Part shown: in pieces, positions 32,638-50,200 of the stretch | Layout: each line of letters begins with the position of its first letter | Numbering within the stretch: position 1 is the first letter of the stretch | Source: Fusarium oxysporum f. sp. lycopersici 4287 | Lineage: Eukaryota; Ascomycota; Sordariomycetes; Hypocreales; Nectriaceae | Length of the DNA stretch: 64,000 bases | Reading direction: 5' to 3' | NCBI RefSeq assembly: GCF_000149955.1 | Contig: NC_030986.1 | Location: 5,373,624 to 5,437,623 of the forward strand | Notes under the pieces: generated by a model | Told to the model about the DNA's origin: nothing | The model's database searches: none | Seen by the model: the letters and a program-made list of their open reading frames with translations, nothing else | Made by a program: the position numbers and the translations under genes

Positions 32638-34060
32638 TTTGGGCTGTGGTATAAGGAGTGACAAAGAGAGAATGGGCTGGTGACAATGCTTTGTCTAGGT
32701 GGATTTTGTCAAAGGGGGGACAAAGAGCAGCACAGCTTACACGACATTGTCAAAACATTTTATAAAAGAAGCCTCACGTACGAGTATAAAGTGTATTATT
32801 AAAGCTATTCTAAATGCAGGAACATATAGAACCGTCGGGACCTTACATGAGGCTAAACCTTGCCAAGAACGTGGTGGTTCCAGGAACCCGGAGGAATGCT
32901 AGATGCCCCATTTTCACGGCCTGGACCATAACATGTCATTCCTATCAGAGAACGAGGTAAACCAAGATCGGCAAGGGTCTCGAGCAAGGAAAGCTTAACT
33001 ATATGCTTGGGACCCCGTGTTATTTAAATGTTTTAGGTTTATCCATGTTCTCGGTCTCAGTTTTCCTGGTTCTACCCGAATACTTCAACGCTTTTTGTAT
33101 AGCTCATTATTTAGAGCTTCTAGACACCAGATCGGCCGCCGGACTTGATTACTCAAGCTTGAAGAGGTGTTAGTTGCATTATTGAATATTGGGCTTTGAC
33201 AAATGGAATGGGGTGGACTGCTGTGTCGTGAAGGATGCAAACCGCCGGGTAAGCGATCTACAGAAGTATCCCGCCTCTTCTTTACTGTTTTATCCAACGA
33301 TGATCATCCAATTTATGCCAACAATGGTTTATTTCCATGTTAGATTACAGGGTCCAACGGTGATACCGAATAACTGGTATGGTAAACGATGTCTTCGTCC
33401 CGTGGACGTTCCTGATGTTGGCAACACAGGTGGAAAGCTTGAATGCCGGCTGCCGAATGCGCATAACAGTTTCTTCGAATCCTATTTTCGTATCACATTT
33501 GCACTTTTATGCTCATCTTTCCCATTAAACTATTGGTTGCTCAAGATCCAAGCTGTGCTGTTGGGTCACACGAACATGCACCCACCTATCGCTCCTGTTA
33601 CTATTCATAATTCACAGCTCCATGTTCTTTCTTAGAGCTCGAGCTCTAGTCAAGGAATAAACTCAACTAAAAGCAGTTGCTAACCTGGTAGCTTCGCTAT
33701 CGACTCCCTCTGAGTGGACAACACAATCGAATGAAGGCATTAGACAGCTACTAGATCCCACGAGCAGATGACAGGTTCCTCTTTAGCCTCGGGACTAGCC
33801 ATCAGCTAGCATGCTTTCATCAAATTGACAGCTACTACCCCCAATCCGATGGACTAAGAGTCCGAGCGTTGGTAAGGCCAAAACTGGGCTTGATACGAGG
33901 CTGCTGGACTGGAGAACTACTGGATATAAGATAACGAGAACACACGCGCGCTCCGGGGAACTCACCAAGGGGGAATGGGACGTTCATAAGGGCTTAACGC
34001 AATGGTAGCCACGAGGCACTCTGAAGTTAGATCAGAAGGAGAGGAAGATGTTCCTGAGAG
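32638..34060. other. intergenic, no gene seen
   Basis: Holds the galactose oxidase promoter. The plus-strand frame at 33189-33635 has no motif or splice context and I do not accept it. No repeat was recognised. Confidence 0.45.
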
Positions 34061-34330
34061 TCATGCTTGAGGGTTCAGCTTTTCTTCAACGAATCGTGAA
34101 AGCCACCAGGTGACTCTTGGCAATCCTCGTCGAATAAACTTACTTGTAAGAAGCCATAACGAAAGGCAATATAAGAGTATAGCATTCCAAGCTTGGGCAC
34201 GTTGCTCAAGGTGCTGATAATGAGGGCTTATTCTGTTGCAGTTTTCACAGCCAGTTGTTTTCAGTGGTCGAGTACAACCGTAATTCTGTATTTTCAAGAC
34301 CGGATCTGCGAAACTCAAGACAACCGCCAT
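34061..34330 (-). CDS. possible small protein, 89 residues
   Basis: A frame from ATG 34330 to TGA 34061 gives an 89-residue product with a CENCNR segment, a hydrophobic stretch (WNAILLYCLSLWLLTSKFI) and a basic end. It has no recognised relatives and no nearby splice signals. Composition is compatible with a real small protein or with chance. I list it because it is the only protein-like frame between 32638 and 34965. Confidence 0.2.
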   Translation of the reverse strand: MAVVLSFADPVLKIQNYGCTRPLKTTGCENCNRISPHYQHLEQRAQAWNAILLYCLSLWLLTSKFIRRGLPRVTWWLSRFVEEKLNPQA

Positions 34331-34965
34331 ACAAGTCCGTCAAAAGTCTTTGACCTTATATAGACATATCTACTCTATGCTCTATCTGCTCTACTCTGGC
34401 TGAGCTAAGCGTGGAATCTTCAGGCCAGCCTCTCTTCCAACTGAGTCGCCATCTACTTTGACATAAGGCTGTAAGCCACAAACTTTCAAGCCATTATCGT
34501 CCTGTTAGCTAGGGATTATTGCAGAGCCACTACACTACATCCCTAATGACTAAGTTGGTATGCATCTTGATATATGAGAACGCCTGCGGAGCTTTCATTA
34601 AACCCCGAAGCTAGCATCGATCTCTCCATAGTCTATCTCGCCAAGAGTCTCTAAACTCCACCAACAGTCTCATACCATATTCTACCAATCTCAGATAGCG
34701 TACATCTTTTCACAACTCTCTCGGGACTTAGTCAATGCCATTAGGGCACTCGCACTTATTATCCTCACACTCACACATGTCCTCGTCCGTATCCTCCCAC
34801 CCACTCTCATCCTCGTCCATATCCTCCCACTCCTCATCGCTAGAAACCTCCAACCCCCCTCCACTCATAATATCCTTAACCTGCATAGCCGCCATCCTGC
34901 AGTCATCATCAAGTTCATACCTATACCCATACATATACATGAACCCCTTAGTATCTCCCCACAAT

Positions 34966-35782
34966 TTATTCACAAAACCTCTCTGAGCGTAGGAAAAACC
35001 CCCAGTCGCATTCTTCCGATTCACAGTATCCCATATGACGGTTAAAGTGCTCCTGGAACGGGTTCTTCAGCCACCGTGTGCGGTGTTTTCCTCTCAAAAC
35101 TGTAACAATTTTACGAGTCTTGAGATTCCCAGCATACGCAGGTAGTTCCTTGTCATAAGAATTTTTAGTCCTCTCGGCCATTTCGTCGAAATTTACGCCA
35201 TCGTTCTTAAGCCACGGTAACTCTTCCTCCGACCAGGGCTTTTGCCGGATGTTAACAGAAGGGGAGCGAGTTGATATGTACCTCTCGAAGCGATGTCTCT
35301 CATCGGCTGGCCACTTGGCCCGTATGTCGTGTCTGACGTGCGGGTGGAATAGCGATCTTTCTTTTGTCTCTCGGCCAAATGGAGGGCCGCATGGTCCGAC
35401 TTCGATCTGCTGCATTGCGTTATCCCACGGCTTATTACGTGTATGGTAGACGATGCTGCTGAAAGCCATGTAATCATCCTCAAACCATTCCCGATCTCTG
35501 GTAATGCTAGGATGAACTATCAGCAGCTACCTACCCTATTCCTTACGGTAGGTATTACACTTACTGGATATTTGAGTCACGTGAATATACCCAGGAGGGA
35601 CAGAGTTTATCATATCCATATGTTGGCTTCCGATGACATGACAGACAAGGTTTAAAGCGGCGGCAATTGTTCGTATTGATTGATATTATGAGTAGGATTT
35701 GTGAGATGAATGAGTAGAGAAACTGAAACATCAGTATATGCATGCGTGAGTGAATGAGGTCGGGACGTACTTTGTTGATCAT
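34966..35782 (-). CDS. unrecognised three-exon gene
   Basis: Exons are 35771-35782, 35565-35722 and 34966-35497. Introns are GTACGT...GTTTCAG (48 bases, phase 0) and GTAAGT...TTACCAG (67 bases, phase 2). The product has 233 residues. The joined protein runs from a hydrophobic N-terminal segment (FLYSFISQILLIISIN), through a cysteine cluster (CRRFKPCLSCHRK), to DREWFEDDYMAFSSIVYH and a charged C-terminal half ending GFFLRSERFCE. The donors match consensus exactly, which supports the model. A second, acidic frame (34728-35024, ending in a D/E-rich and cysteine-rich tail) overlaps the end in another phase. If one base is missing or an intron was overlooked, that tail would be the real C-terminus. 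I do not recognise the family. Confidence 0.55.
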
Positions 35783-36105
35783 GGCGCGCTAAAGCACCGT
35801 ATCAATATTGTACAAGTTATGTCACAGGACAAACAAAAAGCAAAAGGTATGACGCATCGATTTCCATAAAACGAGTTTATTCAACGCCAAATAATCCATG
35901 GTCGACCAATATAAAATATCAAGTATATCCAACAGTTCAACTCCTCGCGCCAAAGGGTATCAGCGTGCCATGCCATGCTAAGTTACTTGGGCGCCATGCA
36001 TCCAAACCACGGCATATATCATGTCCATCCAAACATCGCTCGCTATTATATATAGATGTTCAAAATTGCGTATGCAAACGTATAAATGTCATGTAGATCT
36101 TTGCA

Positions 36106-41115
<5,010 letters not shown>

Positions 41116-42066
41116 CTACTCACTAAACACAAAAACAACTCTATCCCTCCCCTTATCACCCCAACCCTCCTCAACATCCTCAATCCTATACTTCTTCAAC
41201 CCTTCATCTCCCAAACCCACAAGAACCTTCAACATTCCCTCCGTCTCAACCCCCAGCTCCCTCGGATCCCACGCTCCCGGCCCCGAGCCCCGCACCGTAA
41301 CATCTCTCCTCCTCAGCCCCATCGCCGAGATATCACCAATATCACCCGCCATAGACCCAATGTTGATCCACGTAATAGGGTTCTTAGCACTAGCTGTGCT
41401 GGGACTCAACAGGAACGCATTGGGCCACGGTCCGTAAAGGAAATCGAGAACAATGTCTGCGTCTGCGGCGGCGGAGAAATCTGTGGCGTTGGGTTCTTGA
41501 AGGACAACGCTGGCGTCGAGGTCGAGCTTTGACAACGCGTCTTTGTTACGAGCTGCGCCGACGACGGTTGTTGCACCGAGGTGACGCGCTACTTTGATAG
41601 CGATCTTTCCACTGGCGCTGGTGACGCCGTTGATGAAGACTTTGTAAGGTTTGCCCTCCTTTCCAGTCCAATCAACACGCTTCCTCAACGCCATCCAACT
41701 CGCCATGACGGGGTTGACCATAGCAGCTGCAACAACAGGGTCTACGCCCTCGGGAAGCTCAACGATGTTGTGAGTTGGCGCATTGACGATCTCAGCATAA
41801 CTGCCCTGCTTTGTACCAAGGAGCGAGAAGTAGACTTTCTTGCCGGTAGAGAGATTGATGCCTACACCGTCGACGCCGGGAACGTGAGGGAGTTCAGTAG
41901 CAGTGTAGTGTTTTCCCGCCGCGCGTGTGCGGACGAGTTGGTGAAGGCCTGCAGCGAGGACTTTGATCTCTGTCTCGTTGTCGTGAACTGGGGCTGCAGG
42001 AGGGGGAACTTTGATGGACTTGGGAGGTTGACCCCATTCCGTGACTTCAGCTGAGAGCATGCTCAT
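41116..42066 (-). CDS. zinc-free MDR oxidoreductase (quinone reductase-like)
   Basis: One exon codes 316 residues, counted from ATG 42066 (MSMLSAEVTEWG). The frame is open further upstream, but that extension lacks family character. The layout is a GroES-like N-terminal domain (KVLAAGLHQLVRTRAAGKHY, HVPGVDGVG) and a Rossmann nucleotide-binding domain with GVTSASGKIAIKVARHLGA around residue 150. The catalytic zinc ligands and the structural cysteine cluster of alcohol dehydrogenases are absent, so it belongs with the zinc-independent enoyl or quinone reductases of the MDR superfamily and probably uses NADPH. The substrate cannot be told. No partner genes for a metabolic cluster are adjacent. 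Confidence 0.85.
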   Translation of the reverse strand: MSMLSAEVTEWGQPPKSIKVPPPAAPVHDNETEIKVLAAGLHQLVRTRAAGKHYTATELPHVPGVDGVGINLSTGKKVYFSLLGTKQGSYAEIVNAPTHNIVELPEGVDPVVAAAMVNPVMASWMALRKRVDWTGKEGKPYKVFINGVTSASGKIAIKVARHLGATTVVGAARNKDALSKLDLDASVVLQEPNATDFSAAADADIVLDFLYGPWPNAFLLSPSTASAKNPITWINIGSMAGDIGDISAMGLRRRDVTVRGSGPGAWDPRELGVETEGMLKVLVGLGDEGLKKYRIEDVEEGWGDKGRDRVVFVFSE

Positions 42067-43291
42067 CGTGATAGTGTATGTGCGAACAGCCAAAACTCTT
42101 TTATCGTGAGAGTAGAGTCTGAGGTATGAGAACAAGTGTGAGGAACACAATGACCTTGAAATGGAATCATACCGACGTCTTTATACTTCAACTTACATAC
42201 CCGATCTATCAAACGGCAACTAACGGAACCAATGTGTCAGCACTATTTCAGCCTCTCAAAGACAACTATGGCCCTTAGTAATGAAACCCCTCTATTGATA
42301 AGCTCTCGGGAGTGAACAAAATTACCGCGCGAGAAGCTGCAGAATATTGGATAATACATCATGTAATCGTGCTTTGCGTCTAAGATTGACGGGACTTCGG
42401 CATCGGCCCCACCGATTTGGCGGTTATACGGAATGAAAAGGGCGATAAATCATATAGTAGTCCGAGTTATTGTCTGATCCGGAGATCATCACCGCGGAGC
42501 TCCGAGTGGAGACCGCGGGGATGGCGAATCATTCTTCATCATCGACTGCTAACCTACTGATCGACTACGTAGTATGGAGCCGTCTTCGCAATTCAAGAAA
42601 CTAATATGCATTAAAACTTTCATGTATCTCTTTTCTGTGCTTCGTTACATCTGCCCATGCTTTTTACTGACAACCATCTAAAAAAAACCGCTTGACCCTT
42701 CTTTGCCCATGCAGCCTGTAAGGATATGAACCGCTGTCCTGCCCCCCTTAAGATGGACTTGTCTTAAATGCAATTGCAGCTGTGTATATAAAACGCCTCC
42801 TCCCAACCGGCCATGTGTAGAAAGACGCCAACGCCTCTTCGTTTCCATGTGTGCTTGCAACCAACCAACCGACCGACCAGCCAACCATCCATCCATCTTC
42901 ACTCTCATCTAGCCAGCAGATCCGGCTTTGCTGTCCTTCTGCTCTTCCATGCCGCTCCCCGACGTTGCCAATCTGTATGTCAAGTCCGCAGACCGCTGCG
43001 GTATAAATGCTATGAGTAACACCGTTGGACATCAATCGTACACTCTCGCTACATATGTCAATATCTGGAAGCCATCCAGAATAATCTCCAATGTGCCCGC
43101 TCTCGCCCTCATGCTTTTAGGCTTTTCAAGTCATTGTGAATCGTTGATTGCGTGCCAGCATTGCAAGTTGACTTATCCAAAATATAAAACTGCCGGTTGA
43201 GATCAAGGTCCTGCTACAAGGGCTTATCCCCAAGACACTCGTCAAGGGAACCGTCGACATGTCTCGTCGCTTCTCAGATCGAGACTACCGA
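42067..43291. other. spacer between minus-strand genes, tetranucleotide repeat
   Basis: Holds the promoter of the oxidoreductase and the 3' flank of the nucleotidyltransferase. A degenerate CCAA/CCGA/CATC tetranucleotide repeat lies at about 42859-42897, and a TATATAAA string at 42785. I found no convincing gene behind that string. Confidence 0.45.
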
Positions 43292-46200
43292 TTAGCCGCC
43301 CTTTCGTTCCGATTCGTGCTTGGGAGGCTGCTCGCCATTTCCTTGTTGTCCGTTGTTGTTAGCGCCCTTTTTCTTTCCCTTGCCTGCTTTTTGCCAACCG
43401 CCGTCGGTTTCACTTCTAGCTCCACGAACGTGGCCGTTTTCTCGGGCTCCATTGACCTTTTGAGAACCCGACTTCTGGTTCTTCTGAGACTTTGTACCCT
43501 CCTGAGGCTCCTGAGCTCGCTCCTCAGTCTTCTGGCTGGACTTTGGTCCCTCTCCTCGTCCTGTCTTAGGGCTGTTCTGCTTCTCCGACTTCCAAGGCCC
43601 ATCCTTTCGAAGGACTGTGGGTGAGGGAGTGCGGTTCTCGTAAACTGGTGAGAGATGAGCAAAATCTTGACCAACTGGTGGTCTGTTGATGCGGTTTTCA
43701 GCAATGGCAAGATCAAGAGGAGCAATCATGCCATTCTGCTGACGCGACATCAGGCGCTGGCGTGTCGAAGGAGACAGTCGAGAGTTTGCCGCCACCATCG
43801 GGTCCTGTACAATATGAGGACTTGCCATGTAGTGAGCGCTCATCATCGCGATACGATCGCGGAATGATGGATCGTCTGCCGTGGATGGGGCTGCAGCCAT
43901 CATTGGGGCAGCGGATCCATTGGCCGCTACGGGAACCGGGTTGTAGGCACCTTGTTGGTTCATAGCTGCTTCAGGTACAGCCTGCGGCATGACGGGTCCA
44001 TCAACAGGAAAGTTGGGAACACCATTTGAGCCGTGAATCTGCAATGGGTTCTCAAGGTTGGTCGACTCATCCGATGTAGTGCTACCTGTTCCCGAAGGTG
44101 GTTGCCGTGGGCTTTGGGTCACGCTTGTCTTGAGACTAGATCCATTAACAACCAATGGGCGCGAAAGGTTCTTGTTTTGACCTCCGGGGAAAGGGCCTTG
44201 TGCCAAAGGTGCCGATGATGCATTAGATGAGAAATTTCGTGCATGGCCTAAAGGTGAAGGCGATCGGGATGTCCTCTTCATTCGGCGGTCGAGAATTGTC
44301 TGAGGAAGTTGATCTGTCGAGAGTCGTCGTCGCCCTGGGCTCTGACCGGAGACATCCCCAAAAGCAAGACCATTCGTCACAGCTTGTGGCTGAGGCTGCT
44401 TGCTGGGACTTGGGCTTTCCGACAGATAAACAGAGTATTTGCCCTCTTCTGATTGTGGCGAGTCCGTGTGTGCCTTGGGAGTCTCGTCGAATTCTGTATC
44501 ATCAGACATAAAGCTTGGAATAGGATTGCCGTTAACACCTCGAGAATGGCTTGGCCCATTGTAAGATTGGGCACCGAAATAACCGGGAGCTGCTTGTGCT
44601 GTAGACGGAGATCGAGATGCGGGCTGTGAATGTGAACGAAGAGCACTGTTGGATCCTTGGACACCTGTTTCATTATTTATACCATTTCGCTGGAGCGGGC
44701 GACGAAAGTCTTGGGTAGCACCCGAGGTACTAGCAGGAGACGAGGGATACGTTCCATAACTTGTGCCCGCTTGAGGAAAAAAGGGCGTGCCCAAAGTCAT
44801 TCCATATAGAGCATACAAGTCTGGTCGAATAGGAGCGCTGAGCGGTGGATTATCAAATGAGTTTGTCCTGGAACGATCTGATGTCTGTTGAGGCTGCTGC
44901 TGGCCAGATCCTGTACTTGTAGACATCCTCTGTTGTTGCTGCTGTTGACCCATCGCTTGAGCCTGAGCCTGGGCTTGATGCTGCATAAATGCTGGTGATT
45001 GACTGGCATACAAGAGTCGCATGTTCTCCTGGTGCAACGCCATTTGAGTCATGAGATCCTGCTGTGCGTACTGAAACTGGAACTGTTGATTTTGGTACCA
45101 TTGTAGATCCTGCGCCATGTTGACCGGCTGCATAAACATATTGTTGTTGTTGGCGTCGAACTGTGGAACACCTGCAGATGCACGTCGATTCGAATTTCCG
45201 CCTCGGTAATTATTGTTATGTCTTCCGCCACGGTGGTTCCCACGACCTCCTCGGCCTGAGTGTGTCTGTGAGGAACTCCTAAGCAGAGCAGGTCGAGGTT
45301 GCGGTGCTGGTCGAGACCATACTCTTTCCTCCTCTTTAGGGAACACGTACTGCTCGCATGCCTCCTCGAAGTTTGCCATCGAAATCAGGTCAAATGCTCG
45401 ACGTAACTCCATATGTAAACCGCGAAAAGAATAGTCATCGGCGGTATTTCCGAGGTTACGAGAAGTATTGAACGGCTCTTCCACACAGAGCTGGTTGTTG
45501 ATCGCATAATGCCACTTCTTTTCGTGTTTTGTGATCAGTTTGCCGTGCCGCACCGAGAGAACGTGCTTATCGTAATCGAACTCGTGGGCGTAGAAGCGAA
45601 AGAACTGAAACAAAAGCTCCGCAGTAGATGACTTATTCTTCTTTCCATAACCAGCCAGTTTGTCAATATCGTCCGCGAAATCGGGGGTGGTACCGTCGGG
45701 TTTGGGTAACTTATGTGGCGACTGATGCAATGCAGGAAGAACGGGAGGGCTGCGCAGCTGCAGAAACGCAATAATCAAGCAGATCCATGTGTAGGAACTC
45801 AATGTGCCACCAAACGCTATTAAACCGTTAGACAAGTTGAAGGGGGTGGCAAAACAACATACCGGCATCATTAACTATTCTTCTCCGTGTCCAATACTTT
45901 ATAATCATTGCAAGCTCTCGAACTCTCGGGTCAATATCGATATATGTTCGAACCATGCGTGTATTTTCGAGCGCAAGAGTATTGTTGACATTCATATCGC
46001 AGGCGAGGCCCAGTTCAGGATCCCAGATCTTGACGATGGGCACCTTGGCGGCCGAAATACAGACAACCTTCTCCATTCCCCCTGTTGATGTCAGCGAGTT
46101 GTTAGCGAATTGGGGAAAGATACATACGCTTTGCTAGGAGGTTGGCGATCATGCAGACATCCTCCAATTCGCGCCATGTGGTTGTGATGCAGATGTCCAC

Positions 46201-47272
46201 TAGATAGGGTTAGTCTGTAAATCATGCATATTGAGGGTGTGGACGTACCATCAGAATCATCCGAACAAAGAAGATTCCCAGAGGACCCAAAAAGATTCAC
46301 GCGGATATCGTGTCCTGGCCATTCGTCATTGAAGGTCTTTTCGAGCTTCGAGACCAACTTCTTCCGATTCTCCTCGACAGCAGCGGTGGGGAGTAATCGG
46401 TCGTAGACCTCTCTCATATCTGTCGCCAACTTTCGCTCCTCATCCTCGGTCAACTTGCTCTTGACCGTCCTCAAGTCCAGCTTTTCCAGACGATCATTGC
46501 CGACCGAATACGGTATTCTCCTTCGAGAATTTATTTGGGCAGTCTCGTATTTGCAACTCGATATTCGCGGCGGTAAAGGCTGAAGTGAGGATAACGTGCT
46601 ATGTGTCTCAGAATAAGCTGATCGTGGGGAATGGTTATTTGTCCCCGTGGGCGACGGCTCGCGGTCCTCAAGAGAAAATTGGCGAGCGTGCTGGTGAGGC
46701 GTCGAGGGCACTGAACTAGAGTGGGACTGAGCCGAAGGTGCGGACCGTCGGGGTAAATGCCTCGATGAGTCGGCGGCCTGCTTTGAAGACATTTTGGACG
46801 GAACCTCCTTGGAGGTTGCAACCGATCGACTCTTGTCTAAATTCTGATGTGACCTACTCCCATGGCCTCCAGCTGTGCTCCCCTTACCAGAGGCGTCTCT
46901 TAGCGACACCTTGCTAGAAGATCGCGACCGAGGCGCTGCCTGGATATGAGGAGCAGAGATGACGGGAGGGAGTGGCGGTGTCTGCAGGCCGCCGCCGCGG
47001 GATGGGGAGATGAGCTTATTGTAGTGGAGGAGTTGAGCGTGGTAGATGTTGGACTGCTGTGGGAGGAGAAAGGGGAGGAGATCGAGGTGAGAATGGAATT
47101 GTGTGGCGGACGGGTCGGGGAAGAAGGAGCCCTCGACGGCGGAAGCGCTGTGAGTACTCGTCGCCGATGGTGTCGTCGGATTCGGTGTGCTCGATGATAT
47201 CGTCGAGGCAGATGTCCAAGGACTGGAAGGATAAGGATGTTGAGGTTCGGCCGTTGTGGTCTGGGCGTCCAT
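43292..47272 (-). CDS. terminal nucleotidyltransferase, Cid1/CutA-like (PAP/25A-associated)
   Basis: Exons are 46249-47272, 46128-46199, 45863-46081 and 43292-45816. All introns are GT-AG and all phases agree (1-1-1), giving 1279 residues. The N-terminal 250 residues are disordered and serine-rich. The catalytic pol-beta motif is GSSGNLLCSDDSDVDICITT, with its last residues created by the first splice (about residue 335). WDPELGLACDMNVNNT follows, then the PAP-associated domain with STAELLFQFFRFYAHEFDYD (about residue 485). The C-terminal 650 residues are disordered, with Q-rich and RGG-like stretches (GRGGRGNHRGGRHNNNYRGG). Enzymes of this group add U, C or A to RNA 3' ends and influence mRNA decay. 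In Aspergillus nidulans, CutA and CutB do this. Which of the two this matches is not decided here. Confidence 0.85.
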
Positions 47273-50200
47273 ATGGAGCAGCGAGCGAGCCCCGGGACGG
47301 TTCAAGTGATTGCGGGGACTGACGGCAGTATGCGTGACGACGTTTGGGTGTGTCTGGGCTCGTGGGAGATCTCTCTTTGCTCGGTGGTGGCGAAAGCTGT
47401 GGAATATGGAAAATGGAGCAGCAGAAAAACGTCGTTGCAGTTCTGAGCGCTAGAGAGGGTCTCAGGATCTCAGCATGCGATCCAATGCCGAATGAAGTCT
47501 ATCGTGAAAGCCAGGGGGCGAATCTCAATCTCGTCGCTGAGAGGCGCTGTTCCTGGGTGGGAATAGCGAACGAGCCCGTGGAAATGGGAAGTTGTACGGA
47601 GCAAGAAAGTACTGTAAAACGAAGCGAAACGATAGCGTATACGACCGAAAGGCAATGGCGAATACAACAAGGGGCGCTGAGTGCGAGTGCGAGTCGAGAA
47701 AGGTGAGGAATTGCAGTTGCAGTCGGTATAACAACAATTTCCCGGGGCGCGGGATAATGATGGAAATGTAGGATTCGAGAGATGGTGAACGGTACAGTGG
47801 GCAGTGAACTATGGACGTGTCGGAGACGCTTGTGCTTGTGCCTGTGGGGGGGCTCTTTGCCAAAAGGGGGCCGCTCGGTGCGAGGGACGCCGGTTCACCT
47901 CGACTCGTCTCGTCGGGGGGAGGGCGAAACGATGGTGCTCGCTGTATTGGATCAGGGCGTAGAAGGGATCGGGTATAGCAGAACAGAACAGGACCAGAGC
48001 AGCTCAGAGGACAAGAACCGTAGTAGAGTTGATAGTAGAGAGAATTATGAAGAAAGAAAACAGAGACAAAGCAAGATTGGAAAATGCGGATGTGTATGGG
48101 AATGACAAGAGATGGCGTCTAGCGGGATAGACATGGGACATGGACATGGACATGGAGAGCCCGTTTGGTTTAGTTTAAGTTTTAGTCTGAGGGAGAGAGA
48201 TCAAATCAATCAATCAAGACAAAAAGGCGAGAGAGAGACCTAGACACTGAGAAACTGAGATTGAACCGAGCCGAACTGAGGTGGTCCTTCTGATCTGAGG
48301 GGACCTAACGATACCTCGTTACGGTAGTCGTTGTTATTGGGGAGACACAGCACAGGCCTACGGGGCACACGGGGAGTTTTAGTTAGTGCAGCAGGTACCA
48401 AGGGGACTAAGGTGAGGGTGTGAGGTGCAGGTCGCACTGTACTTGGGACTCGGGCTTTATTATGTACAGCTGTACTGTAAATAGTCCACACCTCCGAGAG
48501 CATAAGCTCACCTGCAGGTAAATGGACTTATTCAAGAATGAGCTGACCTAAGCCCTATTTACACTCTCGCCCTCAACATTTTGGACAATCTATAGAGGTG
48601 TATTTACGCACCAACCTTTGCGGCTGCTGCTCGAGATTCACTGCACTCATTGGTTGATCACAGTGCTGAGTACAGTGTTTCCAGCTGACCTCTGTCAACT
48701 CCAATTAGCCCCGACACCTCACCGTCCGCCACAGCGAATAGGCCTTTGTAACCTTGAGAGAAAGCAGGAATAATAGAGCAGCCTCAGCAGAGTCGACTCC
48801 AAGCAAAGATCACAAAAGGGTCAATGTTTTCAGTAGACCGGAGGGATGGGAACATTTGGCATGCGGCGGGTGACTTTGACAGTAACAGCTCAGGGCGCAG
48901 AACGGGGCGAGTCTCAGGGTCACCACATACAAAATGATATCCATCTGAACAGAGAGAGGTCCACCAAGCTAACGCCCAGCGCGTGGCAGCAAGCCTCCGC
49001 AATATCTTTAGTTATTAGCAGTGAACCCAATGGAATTAAATAGCCCTGCCCTGCCCTGGTCTGGTCTGGCTTCTACTTCTGGATGGAATAATTCCAACCC
49101 ATAGGACGCGAGAGTATCTTATTTCAATATACCGTGCGATTTGCCGATAGTGCTGACTGTTTTTTGGCCTCCACTAACAAAGAGTCGACGGCAATTAAAT
49201 GTTGGGGCCCAAGATTGCCTCTCTCAGATCACATCACATCACATTAGCCGCACCCATTGAAGATACGCTGTACGACACAACCTGTAGACAGTCGTCAACT
49301 TGTCGGATTTACAGCCGCTTCGCCCTCATGGCACCTCCTGGCTAGCGCTGTGTCAGTATCTACAGGGGAGGATACCGAGCAGGGACCCTGATTCTTGCTA
49401 TGGAGTCCACCCCTGCCGCCGTACGGGCTGTATCCACTTGTCCTAGCCCTGGATCTATCCCCGGCTGGTGACTCCTGGCCGCTTGTGATGCATCCATGCC
49501 ATGCCATGCCATGTCCAGGCTTGCGGATTGTTGTGCCGCTACCAACCATCAGGGTTACATCACACACAACTTTATGTCAGATGATACTTTATCATAAAGT
49601 CACCACCCATCAGAGCATCTCGTTCCTGAGAGGTCGGGTTCTGGACGTCGAGGGGTCGGTCCTCCAATTCCCCTCAAACTCAGGACCCCTTTGTGAGATG
49701 GGATTTCTGGGTTTGGGCACCACGATAGTGATCATTGATGGCAAAAATAACCCAACGTCGTAACAAACCTGAAGTGTAAATGGACATTTACGGCCGGATA
49801 TGTCCGTGGCGGGTACGGATATGGTGCCTTGCCCTGCCGCTGAGATGCAGCCTCAAATGGAAGATGCTGTGTTTGTGTGGGGAAGATGCAGGTAAAGCTA
49901 ACTAATCTGCGACTGTGATGATGTCGGCATGTGTGTGGAGGAGAACGCCCTCCCTTTTTGATGCATTTGTAGACGTGGACATGCCTAGGATCGAGATATT
50001 TACACTGCAATAGTGATAATGTATCTCTCTGATGAGCTCAATAAACAGTAAGAACCTGTTTGGATTCCATCAGAAATCATTGACAGTATAACCGTAATGT
50101 TCCAGTGGCGTTTGTTGGCTCTCGCTTCAACCCCGTTTATACACATCACACCCAATCGTGATATGTCAAATCAACCTGAAGCAATTATCCACCTTTTGCT

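Noticed and set aside
33189..33635. 148-codon plus-strand frame
   Set aside because: It is rich in rare residue runs without domain character, has no fitting neighbours and is most likely chance.
42783..43200. Possible gene behind a TATATAAA string
   Set aside because: The downstream frames are short and lack introns or motifs. The string may belong to a non-coding transcript or be fortuitous.
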